From NCBI GenBank assembly GCA_032717465.1, contig JAVRFU010000150.1, positions 48,400 through 112,399 of the forward strand: a stretch of DNA of 64,000 nucleotides. The letters run 5' to 3'. Below the pieces are notes generated by a model. That model made no database searches. It saw only the letters and a program-made list of their open reading frames with translations, and was not told where the DNA came from. The stretch comes from Coenobita brevimanus (Eukaryota; Arthropoda; Malacostraca; Decapoda; Coenobitidae). Both the position numbers and the translations under genes were made by a program. Position 1 is the first letter of the stretch. Every line of letters starts with the position of its first letter. Below are positions 53,368 to 64,000 of the stretch, piece after piece.

Positions 53368-55018
53368 TTGTTATTCTATGTGGGGATTACTTCACACTTG
53401 AATATACTGCATCTATATACTAGTACATATAAAAATTTAAGAAAAATGTTTGTGAGAAGAAAGTTGGATGTGTTAGCTTTGAATGAAACGAAGATGAAAG
53501 GGAAGGGGGAATCTATGTTTGGAAGTGTGAATGGAAGATTGTCAGGTGTTGATAGAGGAAGGGCAAGAGAAGGTGTGGCCTTGTTAGTGAGTCCAGAAGT
53601 ACAGCAATGTGTGATTGAATGGAAGGAGGTGTCATCAAGACTGATGTGGGTGAAAGCGAAATTTGAATGTGGGTTGTGGGTGTTTGTGAGTGCATATGGG
53701 CCTGGTAGTGAAATGGATGAACAAGAGAGGGAGTCTTTCTGGAATTATGTTGATGAGTGTCTGCAGAGTTTTGGAGCAAATGTGAATGTGGTAATGATGG
53801 GAGATCTGAATGCTAGAGTGGGAAATGTAGCAGTTGAAGGCGTAGTTGGTATGCATGGTGTGCCTGGAAGAAATGAAAATGGGGAACGAATGATAGCGAT
53901 GTGTGTTGAGCGAGAGATGTTGATTGGGAATACGCTGTTTGAGAAGAAAGATATTTATAAGTATACATGGGTGAGACAGGAGGGTGAAAGGGTTGTTGAT
54001 AGAGCCTTGATGGAATGTAATAGGAAGATTGTTGGATGTGAGAGTTCTGAGAGGGGAGGGTGGAGGTATGTCTGACCACTACCTGGTGGAGGAAAAGTTA
54101 AGAGAAGGTAAGAGATGGGTGAGAGCTAGGAGGGTTAGGTGTGGCAGGGAGGTTTTGAAAGTGAGTGAGTTGGATAAAAGAGAGAAAAAGATAGAGTATC
54201 AGGAGAAATTGAAAGATGAGTGGAACGCAGTGAAAGATCGGGGAAATGGCAGCGTGGAGGAGGAATGACAGTTGTTCAAGAGTGCTGTGGTGGGGCATGC
54301 AGAAGAGGTGTGTGGTGTGAGACGTGTGGGTGGTGGTGTAAGAAAAGGAAGTGAATGGTGGTGCGAGGAAGTAAGTATGGCTGTGGCTGAGAAGAGACGT
54401 GCATATGAAGTGTGGCTGCAGAGGAAGTATGAGATGTCATATGAAAGGCATAAGGAAAAGAGGAATAGAGCAAGAAGGGCTGTGCGTGATGCTAAAGTGG
54501 CAGCAGATGAGAGGTGGGGTAGGCGGCTGACAGAGAATTTTCAACAGAATAAGAAAATGTCTTGGGAGGAGGTGAAAAGGGTGCGAAAGGGAGAGTCTGG
54601 GAAGGGAGAACGAGTAAAAGGAGAGGATGGAAGGATGTTAATTGAGATGGATGCAGTAAGGAAGAGATGGGCAGAGTATTTTGAACGATTGTTAAATGTA
54701 GAGGAGGAAAGGGTGCCTGAGATTGTTGTGGATGGAAGGGTGCAAGGAATAAATGTGTTGGGAGAGTTGAATGATTTTATGATCATGAAGGAGGAAGTGG
54801 AGAAGGCAGTAAAGGAGATGAAAACAGGGAAAGCTGCAGGTATGGATGGGTGTGCTGTGGAATGCTTGAAGGGTGGTGGAGTGACTATTGTTGACTGGTT
54901 AGTAAGATTGTTGAATGTGTGCTTTGAGAAAGGTATGGTGCCAATTGACTGGGCAAGTGCTTGTGTGGTGCCGTTGTATAAAGGCAAGGGTGATAAGTAT
55001 GAATGTACTAGCTTTAGG
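53368..55018 (+). pseudogene. RTE-B 5' segment, mirror
   Basis: APE endonuclease and linker as in 23792-25462, with the same EEE-TGA. A private ~20-bp deletion after DRALM removes part of the YVVVSRN stretch and shifts the frame before MSDHYLV. It ends at ACTAGCTTTAGG (55007-55018), the target duplication. Confidence 0.9.
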
Positions 55019-58000
55019 CCTTGAGCCTGGTCCCAGAAATTTGACCATCGGTACCATCTGGCGGGGCAATTTCTGTCGTGCATTTTAAAATAGCAATATG
55101 TCTCTACTTTTCATTTTTGTATGATAGCATTTCGAAAGCAGTAGCTTTTTATTCATAAAGAGCCACTTTTCAATGGTACCAATAATCAAACTTTTCCGAG
55201 GCGGTGTGGGTGTATGGTAAGTAATGATCAGTAGAGTTACAAAATAATCCTTCAAACCTTTAATACTGAAAGTATTCAATCACATTTATCTATATAACAA
55301 TATATAACACAATATATAACACATTTATCTATAAAACAAACTTGTGTAACAAAACTGCTTCTGGTATGAGAACTGTAAATACCTTGTGTATGAAATATAC
55401 ATCAAATTGTCACCATAATACAAAAATTATACAATTATCAGTTTGAATACATATGAAAATAATAATCAGTCAAAATGGCTACCTACTTCACAATATACAG
55501 TCACACATATCTCCCTAGACCGTCCATAAGGTTCATAAGTGAAAGAATAGAAGACTAAACATTTAGACTAAGCAAATTATTATTACAATGGATATACCTA
55601 TAGCACCAAGCCACACCCGGCTATTTGACACTTGACAAAGCAAAGACTTCATTGAAATAATCTGAAAAGTATGTAATCTGCTTGTTGTTTGTGTTCATTC
55701 TAGTGAATGTAGGTAAAAACTAAAAAGAAATTCTGAAAATATTACACCCATTCGTCATGTGCTTCATCATCGCTATCCTCAGTGTTGTCATTCATAATCT
55801 CAACTTGTGTTTGGTTGCTACATGTTTGTAGCTTGCAGAGTTCTGTGCAAGGCAATCCATTCGCAAGACATGGACATGTTGGATTCTTGCATGAGCGTGA
55901 GCATTTGCAGGAGAGTAGTTCCAGAATAGCCTCAGGGGCAGCAGGAACATCAGACCAATCAATCATGAGTTGGTCATTGTTATCCACATTCTCTGTATAC
56001 CAGCCTCTTCCTGTTGGGGGAGGAATGGTTGGGCATCTTTCCAATGACTGCTTCCACACTCTTGCCTGATAGCACGCTGACAATGCTGATATAGAGCAGA
56101 TTTACATGGTGGTAGCTGCCAGGATTCAGCCTCTTCTTTCTTGGCACAAAAGATTTGGTAACGTAACTCATCCACTCTAGTTGCTCCCTGGATACCGTAC
56201 AGGTGACACGTGAAGGCCTCTAACTTCTGAAAGTGCTCCTGACTTAGGTTCCAGCCCTCTCCAACCCTCTGCAGGGCCTCTCGGTGTTCTGTGTTACCTT
56301 TCATTAGTTTCAAAGCAGAGACCTTCCCCTTTACTGCAAAGGCACTCACAGTGTCGCAGCCCGTCATGGCATGAAGACCCAGAAGTGCTTTTGTGTTGTC
56401 TGGTCCAAGTGTGGCTGCAACTTTGGTAACATCTATGTACTTTACTCTGTTTTTGGTACCACTTTTTATATAGATGCTGCTTGGGATATCACTAGAGAAG
56501 GCCACACACAGCACTAGAACGTCTGTGTCATCTGATACAACCTTCATTGCTGTATAGCCCTGTGAGGCTGCATGGGCAGCATGAAGAAGAAGTCGTGTGT
56601 CTGCTTCTTCTTGAGTGGACTTTAATCCATCCACTACCATGGAATCATGCTCAGTCAGTCAATAACAGGTTTCCCCACAGGTGACATATATGACTTTGCC
56701 AACAAACCGTCTCTGGTGTCTTGGATGTTTCTACTCATCTGTGATGACCTTGATTAGAGTTTTCCTTGTTTCTGGAACTGGCAAGGAACTTTCTCCATTG
56801 TTTGATGGTATGGCCAGGTGAGATGCTCTTGAACTGGGTAGATTCAGACTCACCTCGCCGAACTCTTTCAGCAGCTTTGATTGAATTTTCTTGGTACACA
56901 TCGAATACAACATCAATGCGTGGAGAATCATCACCTTCTGCAATTACAATGGAAAGAGCATGGTCAGCAACTTCAGCAAAGGTTTTATGGGTGCCTCTTA
57001 TTTTCTGGATCAGGGCCATACCATCAATAAGACAAGCAGCTTTCCCTGGCACACATTCCGCTGGACAGACATTCTTCTGTAGCTCTTTGGCCAGTGCAGC
57101 TTTATTTGTCTTTCTGAGGCTACCATCTGCTGTTGCTAGGGACCATGGAAGAGGGCCTAGTGGGTACTGAAAAACCTCCTGCAGATTCAAACTTCTGCTC
57201 TGAGCAATGAGTACCATGTGAGCAAATAGATTTCGGTCAGCTTTCATGATTACTTCCTTTGGAGTGTTGCTATTTGTCTTCTTTTTCTTGTTCAAGTTGG
57301 CAAATGTCTTCAGGTTCAGTTTGGGCAGAGGGTCGTGGAATTTCTTGACTGGTGGACTGCTTTGTAGCCTTTCCTCTCTGAAATTTTGATATGCTCTTTG
57401 TCCTAATTGTCTTGCTTCGAGAAGGTCTGTTTCAATATCTTTTGGAGCCACACATCCACTTGACAAGCAAACAAGATCCATTTGTTCAGTACTGACAGGA
57501 TTGATCCAGCTATTGTCCAGAATCTCCATCAACCTCTTGACATCTTCTTCATCTTTGAGGATTCTTGTTTTTTGAAGATCTTTGTGCATACTGTTTGGTT
57601 GATCCATGTCCAATGCATATTTCAGGGTTCTAAGATATGAGCTATGATACTCTGCAGTCAAGTAGTAAAGGTTAACTGCTGCTGGCTTTAGACTGAAGCC
57701 TTTTGTACCGCCAGCTGTCTGAGTGTCTCTGTTAATCGTCTCCTCCACAGCCTGGTCAACTGGAACCTTTCCAAATGTATTTTTAGTTCCAAGCTGTATA
57801 GACAAACCTCCTGCCTTCAAATACTCATAGACATCGGGATTTTCTGTGGGAAGATGTGACATTTCAGCATAGTAGCATGAGACGTATCTGGCGTAGTTAA
57901 TGTTATCATAACTGAAGCACCAGGGTATCATAGCCTGGATTGCTGCCAGGTGCAGGTGCCAATCTCCTTCATGAGAGGCTCTCACGAAATTCAACACAAT

Positions 58001-60896
58001 CTCCACCATTTCAACATAACTCATCCAGAAGCAGGCCAAAGGACCACACTTACTGCGAAGATGTTCTTTGAACTTGTCAAACAGTTCAGCTATCACTTGG
58101 AAAGAAGGAGACTGGATGAGCTCTGTGAAAGAAGTCTGGCACAGGTTTGCAGACATGGTTTCAATCTCAACCACCAATGACTGAAGATGATGTGCACTCT
58201 CACTATGATGCTCCTCACACCAGGATGGGAATTCTCTCCAAACCAGGCGCATCAAAGCTTCATACAGAAGCTTATGAAGTCGAATGGCACGGTTGTATTT
58301 GCGTCCTTCCAACACACCAGAAATGGATCCCTCTGCAATGACACCTGACTCGATGCAAAGGTCTTGTAGTCCTGCATCAGAGAAACGCTTCCCAATCACT
58401 GCCATTAATGTGCATATTGTATGGAATGCCCCAAGTCGTGGTACAATGTGCTAAAACGTGTCCTTGTGCTTCCACAATATCTCAGTGACCTTTGCATATA
58501 TCGCTTGGTCACACACTACGACAATGCTTTTGAGCTCCAAAGTATTCCTGATCTTCTGCGAATGAATCACAACTTCATGGATAGTGGACATTTCAGTAGC
58601 TGGAGCATTGATGGTGGGTAGATATGCCACAGTATTTTGAGAAACTTCTTCATTATCTCTGGTAGCAATATTGAACCCTGTCCATCCAGGTACTGGGTTC
58701 TCTTGACTACTGGCAGTATGCAATCTAGCCAAGATCCAAATCAAATTATTCTTCTGGGCTTGCTGTACTACCTCCTTATAGTGTAACGCAATATGCAGTC
58801 TTGATGGTGGTCCTACCCGTTCACCAGCATTGTATGGAGGTAAAATGATAGGATTTGCATCAAGGGTCCTCTTCTTTATAACAGGTTTGGGTAGAGCTTT
58901 CCTAGGAGGATGTGGTCCATACACTCTGGGTTGCACTGCTATGCCATTTACTCGATGAGATGTACCTCCCCCACTCAAGGTTTCTTCCAACCTGTCTATG
59001 TTGTCCCAGCCTAGGGTCGTTGGGATGAGTGGCTGGAGCTGCTCAGGTATGGCTACACTTTCATCTCCTTGGGACTCAAGTTTCTGAATACATAATGCAG
59101 TTTCCAACTCCTCAACTTGCATGTAGGACACACCATGGCCAAGATGATTAATCATCCTAATGAGTTCTACTGAGCCTGTGAAGGCCTTGGTAGCATATGG
59201 CAGCATTAGATGTTTTGGTGGCTTCAGCTGTCCTCGGGTCACCCCATAGACAATATCTTGGCCTACAGATTCAATGAGGCGCTGAATTCTTGGAGAATGG
59301 GAAGCTTCATCCTGAGGCCCTGCTATTAAGTGTTGCAAGAATCCCTTTAGGTTGCCTGGAATAAAAGCTGAAGAATTGTTCAGTTCTGATGCAAGTGGGG
59401 GCCAAGATATGGACACACTGAATTATGAAGCAAGTGAGCTGACTTTTTCAAGAGTCCTTCAATGTCGCATTTTGATTCCAGGTCCTCTACTGTGTCCATC
59501 AGAATGACATTTTGCTTGACTAGTGCATTTCGGGACAAGTTATCAGGGTACACCAGGACTTTTCTCTTTGCATCTTGTACAAAATGCAGACTCTCTCCAA
59601 ATTCTGTCTCAAGATATCTTCTGACATGTTTCTTTGTAGAATCTTCCACCTTATGAACTCCCTCATGTAGCATCCAGCAGGTCAGTTTTGTCGTAAGCTC
59701 AGTCAGCTTAATTACCCTGGGGTTTTCAAAAACATCTTCTCTGATATAGGCAAACAACTTCTGAAAGGATTCCTTCATTACACATGGATATTCTTCTAAG
59801 TCTGTTTCTATGGGAATCACCTGTGGCCTTGTTCTGGTATAGCTTCTGTAGTATGATCTATGATAGTGGCCATCTGCTGCTACTAAAGCCCTTGCCAATA
59901 AGGCTAGGATCCTGCTGTCTTGCTTGGAAATTGCTGTGTTCCTAAGAGTATCATCTGACCGTAGCTCAACACATTGTGTAAGTCGCTCCCTTGTCCGGCT
60001 GCCTGGCATAAATTTGTCCTTTTCACATATGATACAGACCTTGCTGTATATTCTAGACTCTTCAGATACTATCATTGATCTCCTCTGGAGTCTTTTTCGT
60101 TCAAATTTTTCCTTGTCACTGGATGCCTGTTCTGTACTTTGTTTCGATAGAAGGTCCCTTTTCATTGTGAACAGACTTCTACATTTCCTATGGTAGTGAA
60201 TTTTTGGAATGATGCCCTCTGGAGTTTCTTGGGCAATGTTTAGAATTGGTAGATGTTTCTTTATTTGTGCTGCCTTAAGAAGTGTGCTCCATGAGTTCAT
60301 GTCCCTCAAACAAGAGAGATTCAGGGTCAGTTTTTCATCACAAGTACTGCTATGTATAATGCATTCTGGTACAGTTTTTGCACGGTTTGAAGGACCCGGT
60401 CCATCTTGAGCATTATCACCACCACCATAACTTGACGCTTGACTTACATCCAATGTCCTTTCACTTTCCATTTCTACAGCTAAGCATGCAAGCTACCTGA
60501 AAGTGAAAGATACAAATTAGTTGTACATTCTCAGTTTAGCAACTATACGTTGAAAGCACCGAGTATCTGGAAGTATCTATAATCAACATTTTGAATTTTT
60601 CCAGTCAAATAAGGATGGCCGACTCTCTTAGGCATTTGTAGTGGCCACCAGGGACTAGGAAATACTCCATAACATAAGTTTAAACACCAAGATCATGTTT
60701 CTACCTGTAGTAAAAGTAGTTATAGACTCTTATCAGTTAAGGGGGCGGCCATTTTTATATGGCAAATTACTCATAAAAAGCTACTCATCTGCGACTGCTA
60801 TCATATCAAATTTTTAATCAAGGACATGAGGGAATTAAAAAATATCAGTTAGAATTTGCCCCACCAGATGGTACCGATATCGACCCAGGCTCATGG
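55019..60896 (-). mobile_element. Academ-like transposon, mirror copy
   Basis: Same termini (CCTTGAGCCTGG at 55019, ...CAGGCTCATGG ending 60896) and the same target duplication (55007-55018; ACTACTTTAGG at 60897-60907). The coding region on the minus strand has the lesions of the left copy plus private ones. Length 5,878 bp versus 5,890. Confidence 0.85.
55742..60471 (-). pseudogene. Academ-like transposon gene, degraded copy
   Basis: It starts at the ATG at 60471. Private lesions: a 13-bp deletion at about 59420 (after HLLHNS), a TCG-to-TAG stop after KHKDTF at about 58452, and a one-base insertion shortly before the TAG at the same place as in the left arm. The nuclease part (56730-55963) keeps EEAD, DDTD and GCD; the residue after FA is Val instead of Gly in the GKGK hairpin. 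The Cys-rich tail (ending 55742) is intact. Substitutions such as Ser-Gly, Thr-Asn, His-Tyr and Asp-Glu relative to the left copy indicate real divergence. Confidence 0.85.
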
Positions 60897-62092
60897 ACTA
60901 CTTTAGGGGTATAAGTCTGTTGAGTGTTGTAGGTAAGGTGTATGGTAGAGTGTTAATTATGAGAGTTAGAGAGGGTACAGAGGGAGTGATTAGTGATGAG
61001 CAGTGTGGCTTTAGGAGAGGGAGGGGATGCGTTGATCAGGTGTTTGCTGTGAGACAAGTGTGTGAAAGGTATTTAACGAAAGGCAAGGATGTGTTTTGGG
61101 CATTTATGGATTTAGAGAAAGCGTATGATAGAATTGATAGGGAGGCTTTGTGGACTGTTTTAAGATTGTATGGACTTGATGGTAGGTTACTAAAAAGGGT
61201 GAAAAGTTTTTATGTAAATAGTAGAGCGTGTGTAAGAGTGGGAAATGCTGTGAGTGATTGGTTTCCCGTGAGAGTGGGGCTGTGAGCAAGGGATGTGTGA
61301 TGTCGCCTTGGTTGTTTAATATTTACATGGATGGCGTTGTAAAGGAGGTTAATGCAAGAGTTTTAGGTGGTCTGAGTCTGGTAAATGTTGATGGTGGAGA
61401 GTGGAATGTGAAGCAGCTGCTGTTTGCAGATGATACTGCACTGGTGACTGATTCAGAGGAGAGATTGAGACAGTTGGTAGAGGAGTTTGGAAGGGTGTGT
61501 GAAAGGAGGAAATTGAAAGTAAATGAGAATAAGAGTAAAGTGATGAAGTGTACGAGGTTGATAGATGGTAGGGGGATGAATATAGTTTTGAATGGTGAGT
61601 TGCTTGAGGAGGTAGATTGTTTTAAATAACTAGGGTCACATGTTGCTGTGGATGGAAGAATAGATGCAGAAGTGAAGTTTAGAATAAATGAAGTAGGAAA
61701 GGTGATGGGAGGAATGAAAAAAAGTGTTTAAATGTCGTTCGCTTAGAATGGATGTAAAGAGAAGGCTGTATGAGGGTGTTGTGGTACCGACTGCATTATA
61801 TGGGGCTGAAACATGGAATATGGGTGTAGCAGAGAGGAAAAGTTTGAATATAATGGAGATGAGGTGTCTGAGGAGTATGTGTGGAGTGACGCGTATGGAT
61901 CGAGTGCGAAATGATGAAGTGCGAAGGAGAACTGGAGTTGTTCGGGAGATGGCTGGTAGAGTTGAGCAGAGGGTGTTGCGATGGTTTGGGCATATGGAGA
62001 GAATGGATAATGAGCGATTGGTGAAAAAGATAACTAGATCTGATGTGAGAGGTGTAAGGCTGAGAGGAAGACCACGAATAGAAAAAATAATT
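60897..62092 (+). pseudogene. RTE-B 3' segment, mirror
   Basis: RT palm to C-terminus as in 16726-17901. The stop after VRVGL is shared in position (here TGAGCAAGG, with a local 3-base difference). FADD is intact at LLFADDTALVTDSEE. Confidence 0.88.
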
Positions 62093-62405
62093 GTGCCAAG
62101 ACCTTGTTAGGCAATGGCAGGTAGGTTGCTCAGTTCAGGTAGGAGTGATAAAGTCTAAAATTGTTCTAAAAAATATAAATAAAGAAATTAATAAAATAAA
62201 GGAACTCAGTATTGCCCTAAAGCTAGTTTGGCAGTTTCACAATCTTTTTTCATTAGTCTTAGATACAGTAGGTCGTTGTTACATGTCATGGGTATGTTTC
62301 ATAATACCACAATTTTTTTTTTAATTTAACTATTTATGTCAACTGGGTGAAATTGGTAAGTCAGCTTTAATAGTGGCAGTGGAACTTTTAACAGTCAGTA
62401 TTTTC
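62093..62405. other. Mirror of 16389-16725, no feature
   Basis: AT-rich; a run of T's near 62311-62321 differs in length between arms. Confidence 0.5.
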
Positions 62406-63035
62406 TCTCTCGTCTATCTATCTATCTATCTATAGCCCGACGCCCTAATCCCGCAAAGGGTGGACGCAGACAAAACGCCTCCAAGTCACTCTGTCTTCCA
62501 CCATTTGACTACCCTCCCCCCAACTCACTCCCCCCCCTCCCTCATATACCTCTCAACTCTATCCCTCCACCTCATCCTCGGTCTACCCCTCCCTCTCCCT
62601 CCCTCCACCTCACCTACATACACCCTCTTAGTCAGTCTTTCATTCTCCATTCTCTTCACATGTCGAAACCACCTCAGTGTATTTCTCCTAATCTTCTCAA
62701 CCACATCCACATCTACCCCACAACGTTCCTTCACTTCTTCATTCGTCAACCTGGCCCTCCAAGTCACTCCACATGCTCCTCTCAAGTAACTCATTTCCAC
62801 TACTCTCACTCTTGACTTGTTCCCCTCTTGCAAGGTCCACGTCTCGCCTTCAAACGACAGGCAAGGGATCAAGAAACTGAACTAACAAGCAGTGACTTCT
62901 TAACTACCATACTCACCTCACTATTTCTCATCACTGTTTTCAGTGTACCAACAACCTTCCTTCCCTGCTGTACCCTTTCACGTACTTCATCCCCCACAGT
63001 TCCATCCTTACTCATCACACTACCTAAGTACTCAC
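62406..63035 (-). pseudogene. RTE-A copy 2, 3' segment, mirror
   Basis: GATA tail at 62413-62434, then LRWFRHVKRM, MSYLRGACGVTWRARL and TLQEGNKS on the minus strand. It ends at GTACTCAC where the PHD-RT begins. Confidence 0.87.
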
Positions 63036-64000
63036 TGGTGAACAGTGAGGATATTAAAGATGCATGGAAAGAGCATTATAACCGGTTGTTGAATGAGGAG
63101 TTTGACTGGGACAGAGAAGGTTTGGAGCCAGCAGATCCAGTGTCTGGCCCTTGGCCTTTGATTGATACTGCTACTGTGAGTGAGGCAATAGGCAGGATGA
63201 GGGTGGGGAAGGCAGCAGGTGTGTCTGGGTTGACTGCCGAAATGTTGAAGGCCTCAGGCGATATAGGGGTGAGTTTAGTCACTGACCTGATAAATAGGAT
63301 TATTTGTGAGTGTGTTGTCCCAGATGATTGGCTGAAGAGTGTAATTGTAAATGTGTATAAAGGGAAGGGTGATGCCCTGCGGAAAGAGGAAATTATAGAG
63401 GGTATAAAGCTTTTTAGATCAGATAATGAAGGTAATGAAGAGAGTTTTTAGAAGGTATGATTAAGCGAAAGAGTGAATATTAATGAGAGATGCAGTTTGG
63501 AGTTTATGCCAGGTAGAGGGGACCACTGATGCCATATTCATTGTTCGACAGCTTCAGGAAAAAATATTATTGGTAGGAGAAAGGGATCTTTATTTTGTTT
63601 TTGTTGATTTGGAAAAGGCCTTTTGACAGAGTCCCTAGAGAGAGGTGGTGAACTGGGCAATGAGAAAGCTTGGCTTGGAGGGAGTAGCTGGTTAGGGTGG
63701 TTACTATTGCCATGTATGTGGGTGCTCACACCCGGTGAGTGAATGGAGATTTGAGTGATAGAGTTCTGTGAATGTTGAATTGTGCATCAGGGGTCCAGTC
63801 CTTGAGTCCCATGTTGTTTATCATGGTACTTGAAGCCCTTTCACGTGACTTTGGAAACGGACTCCCGTCAGGGAAGTTGTTGTTATACTGATGTCAGTTT
63901 GGTGTTGATTGCAGAGAATGAACGGGAGGCGGAGGAAAGGGGTTTAGGAAGTGGAGAGATGGTATGGGGCAAAAGGGTTTAAAGGAGTAAATGCAGATAA
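63036..64000 (+). pseudogene. PHD-RT LINE, mirror, cut by the window end
   Basis: AWKEHYNRLLNEEFDWDREG, GKAAGVSGLTAEMLK and YKGKGDAL are readable to about 63380. After that one- to three-base indels occur every few tens of bases relative to 14838-15480, so the palm and later motifs are scattered over frames. The YADD box region appears as YTD-like sequence near 63885. Confidence 0.85.

Larger units (their letters stand above)
39512..64000 (-). repeat. Right arm of giant inverted repeat
   Basis: Reverse-complement copy of 14838-39311. It carries additional breaks relative to the left arm: a 13-bp deletion and a Ser-to-stop change in the transposon gene, a ~20-bp deletion in RTE-B, and lesions in the GT31 exon. 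Indel density rises sharply in the last ~650 bp. Confidence 0.97.

Noticed and set aside
14838..64000. Palindrome as a missed-adapter sequencing artefact (one molecule read twice)
   Set aside because: The arms differ by substitutions and by 13-bp and ~20-bp deletions, and are separated by a non-palindromic 200 bp. Haplotype joining by the assembler remains possible.
1..64000. CRISPR arrays, operons, rRNA, complete tRNA genes
   Set aside because: No regularly spaced repeats with unique spacers, no ribosome-binding-site-spaced genes, no rRNA-like blocks; the only tRNA-like sequence is a degenerate SINE head.

Overview
The window is animal nuclear DNA: AT-rich intergenic sequence packed with retrotransposons and DNA transposons, with one recognisable host exon, one further exon candidate, and no operons or bacterial signals. 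The dominant LINEs (RTE-like endonuclease/reverse transcriptases ending in a GATA microsatellite), the Jockey-type RT with a SYADDSTLH motif and a Ty3/Gypsy fragment are the mix I associate with arthropods, particularly decapod crustaceans. That taxonomic placement is inference from memory.

Layout. 1-9 kb holds old fragments: a Gypsy RT-RNase H, a Jockey RT, pieces of two LINE families, a piggyBac transposase pseudogene (about 5.35-6.85 kb) and two SINE types. From about 14.84 kb to the window end (64.0 kb) the sequence is one giant inverted repeat: arms 14838-39311 and 39512-64000 around a ~200 bp non-repeated centre. Each arm carries the same nested series in mirror order. A PHD-finger LINE sits inside an RTE-A copy. 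A 5.9 kb DNA transposon sits inside an RTE-B copy. Next come a rearranged RTE-A copy with two inverted SINEs, a GT31 glycosyltransferase exon, a mariner-like scrap, two more RTE-A copies and smaller fragments. The arms differ by scattered substitutions, one-base indels and a few larger deletions (13 bp, ~20 bp), so all insertions predate the duplication.

The most interesting unit is the 5.9 kb element at 17902-23791 (mirror 55019-60896). It has long imperfect terminal inverted repeats, an 11/12-bp target duplication in RTE-B, and a ~1.6-kb-codon reading frame. That frame encodes N-terminal Cys/His modules, a probable RNase H-like transposase core, a FEN1/XPG-type flap nuclease with every expected metal-binding carboxylate, and a C-terminal Cys-rich CXC-like module. 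From memory this matches the XPG-bearing lineage of the Academ superfamily. The reading frame is interrupted by one in-frame TAG and one frameshift, both shared by the two arms.

How the parts relate: RTE-A appears to be the driver LINE. A short non-autonomous family (SINE-G) carries the same 3' terminus (a CCC-loop-GGG hairpin followed by GATA repeats) and probably borrows the RTE-A machinery. Names RTE-A, RTE-B, PHD-RT and SINE-G are labels used only here.
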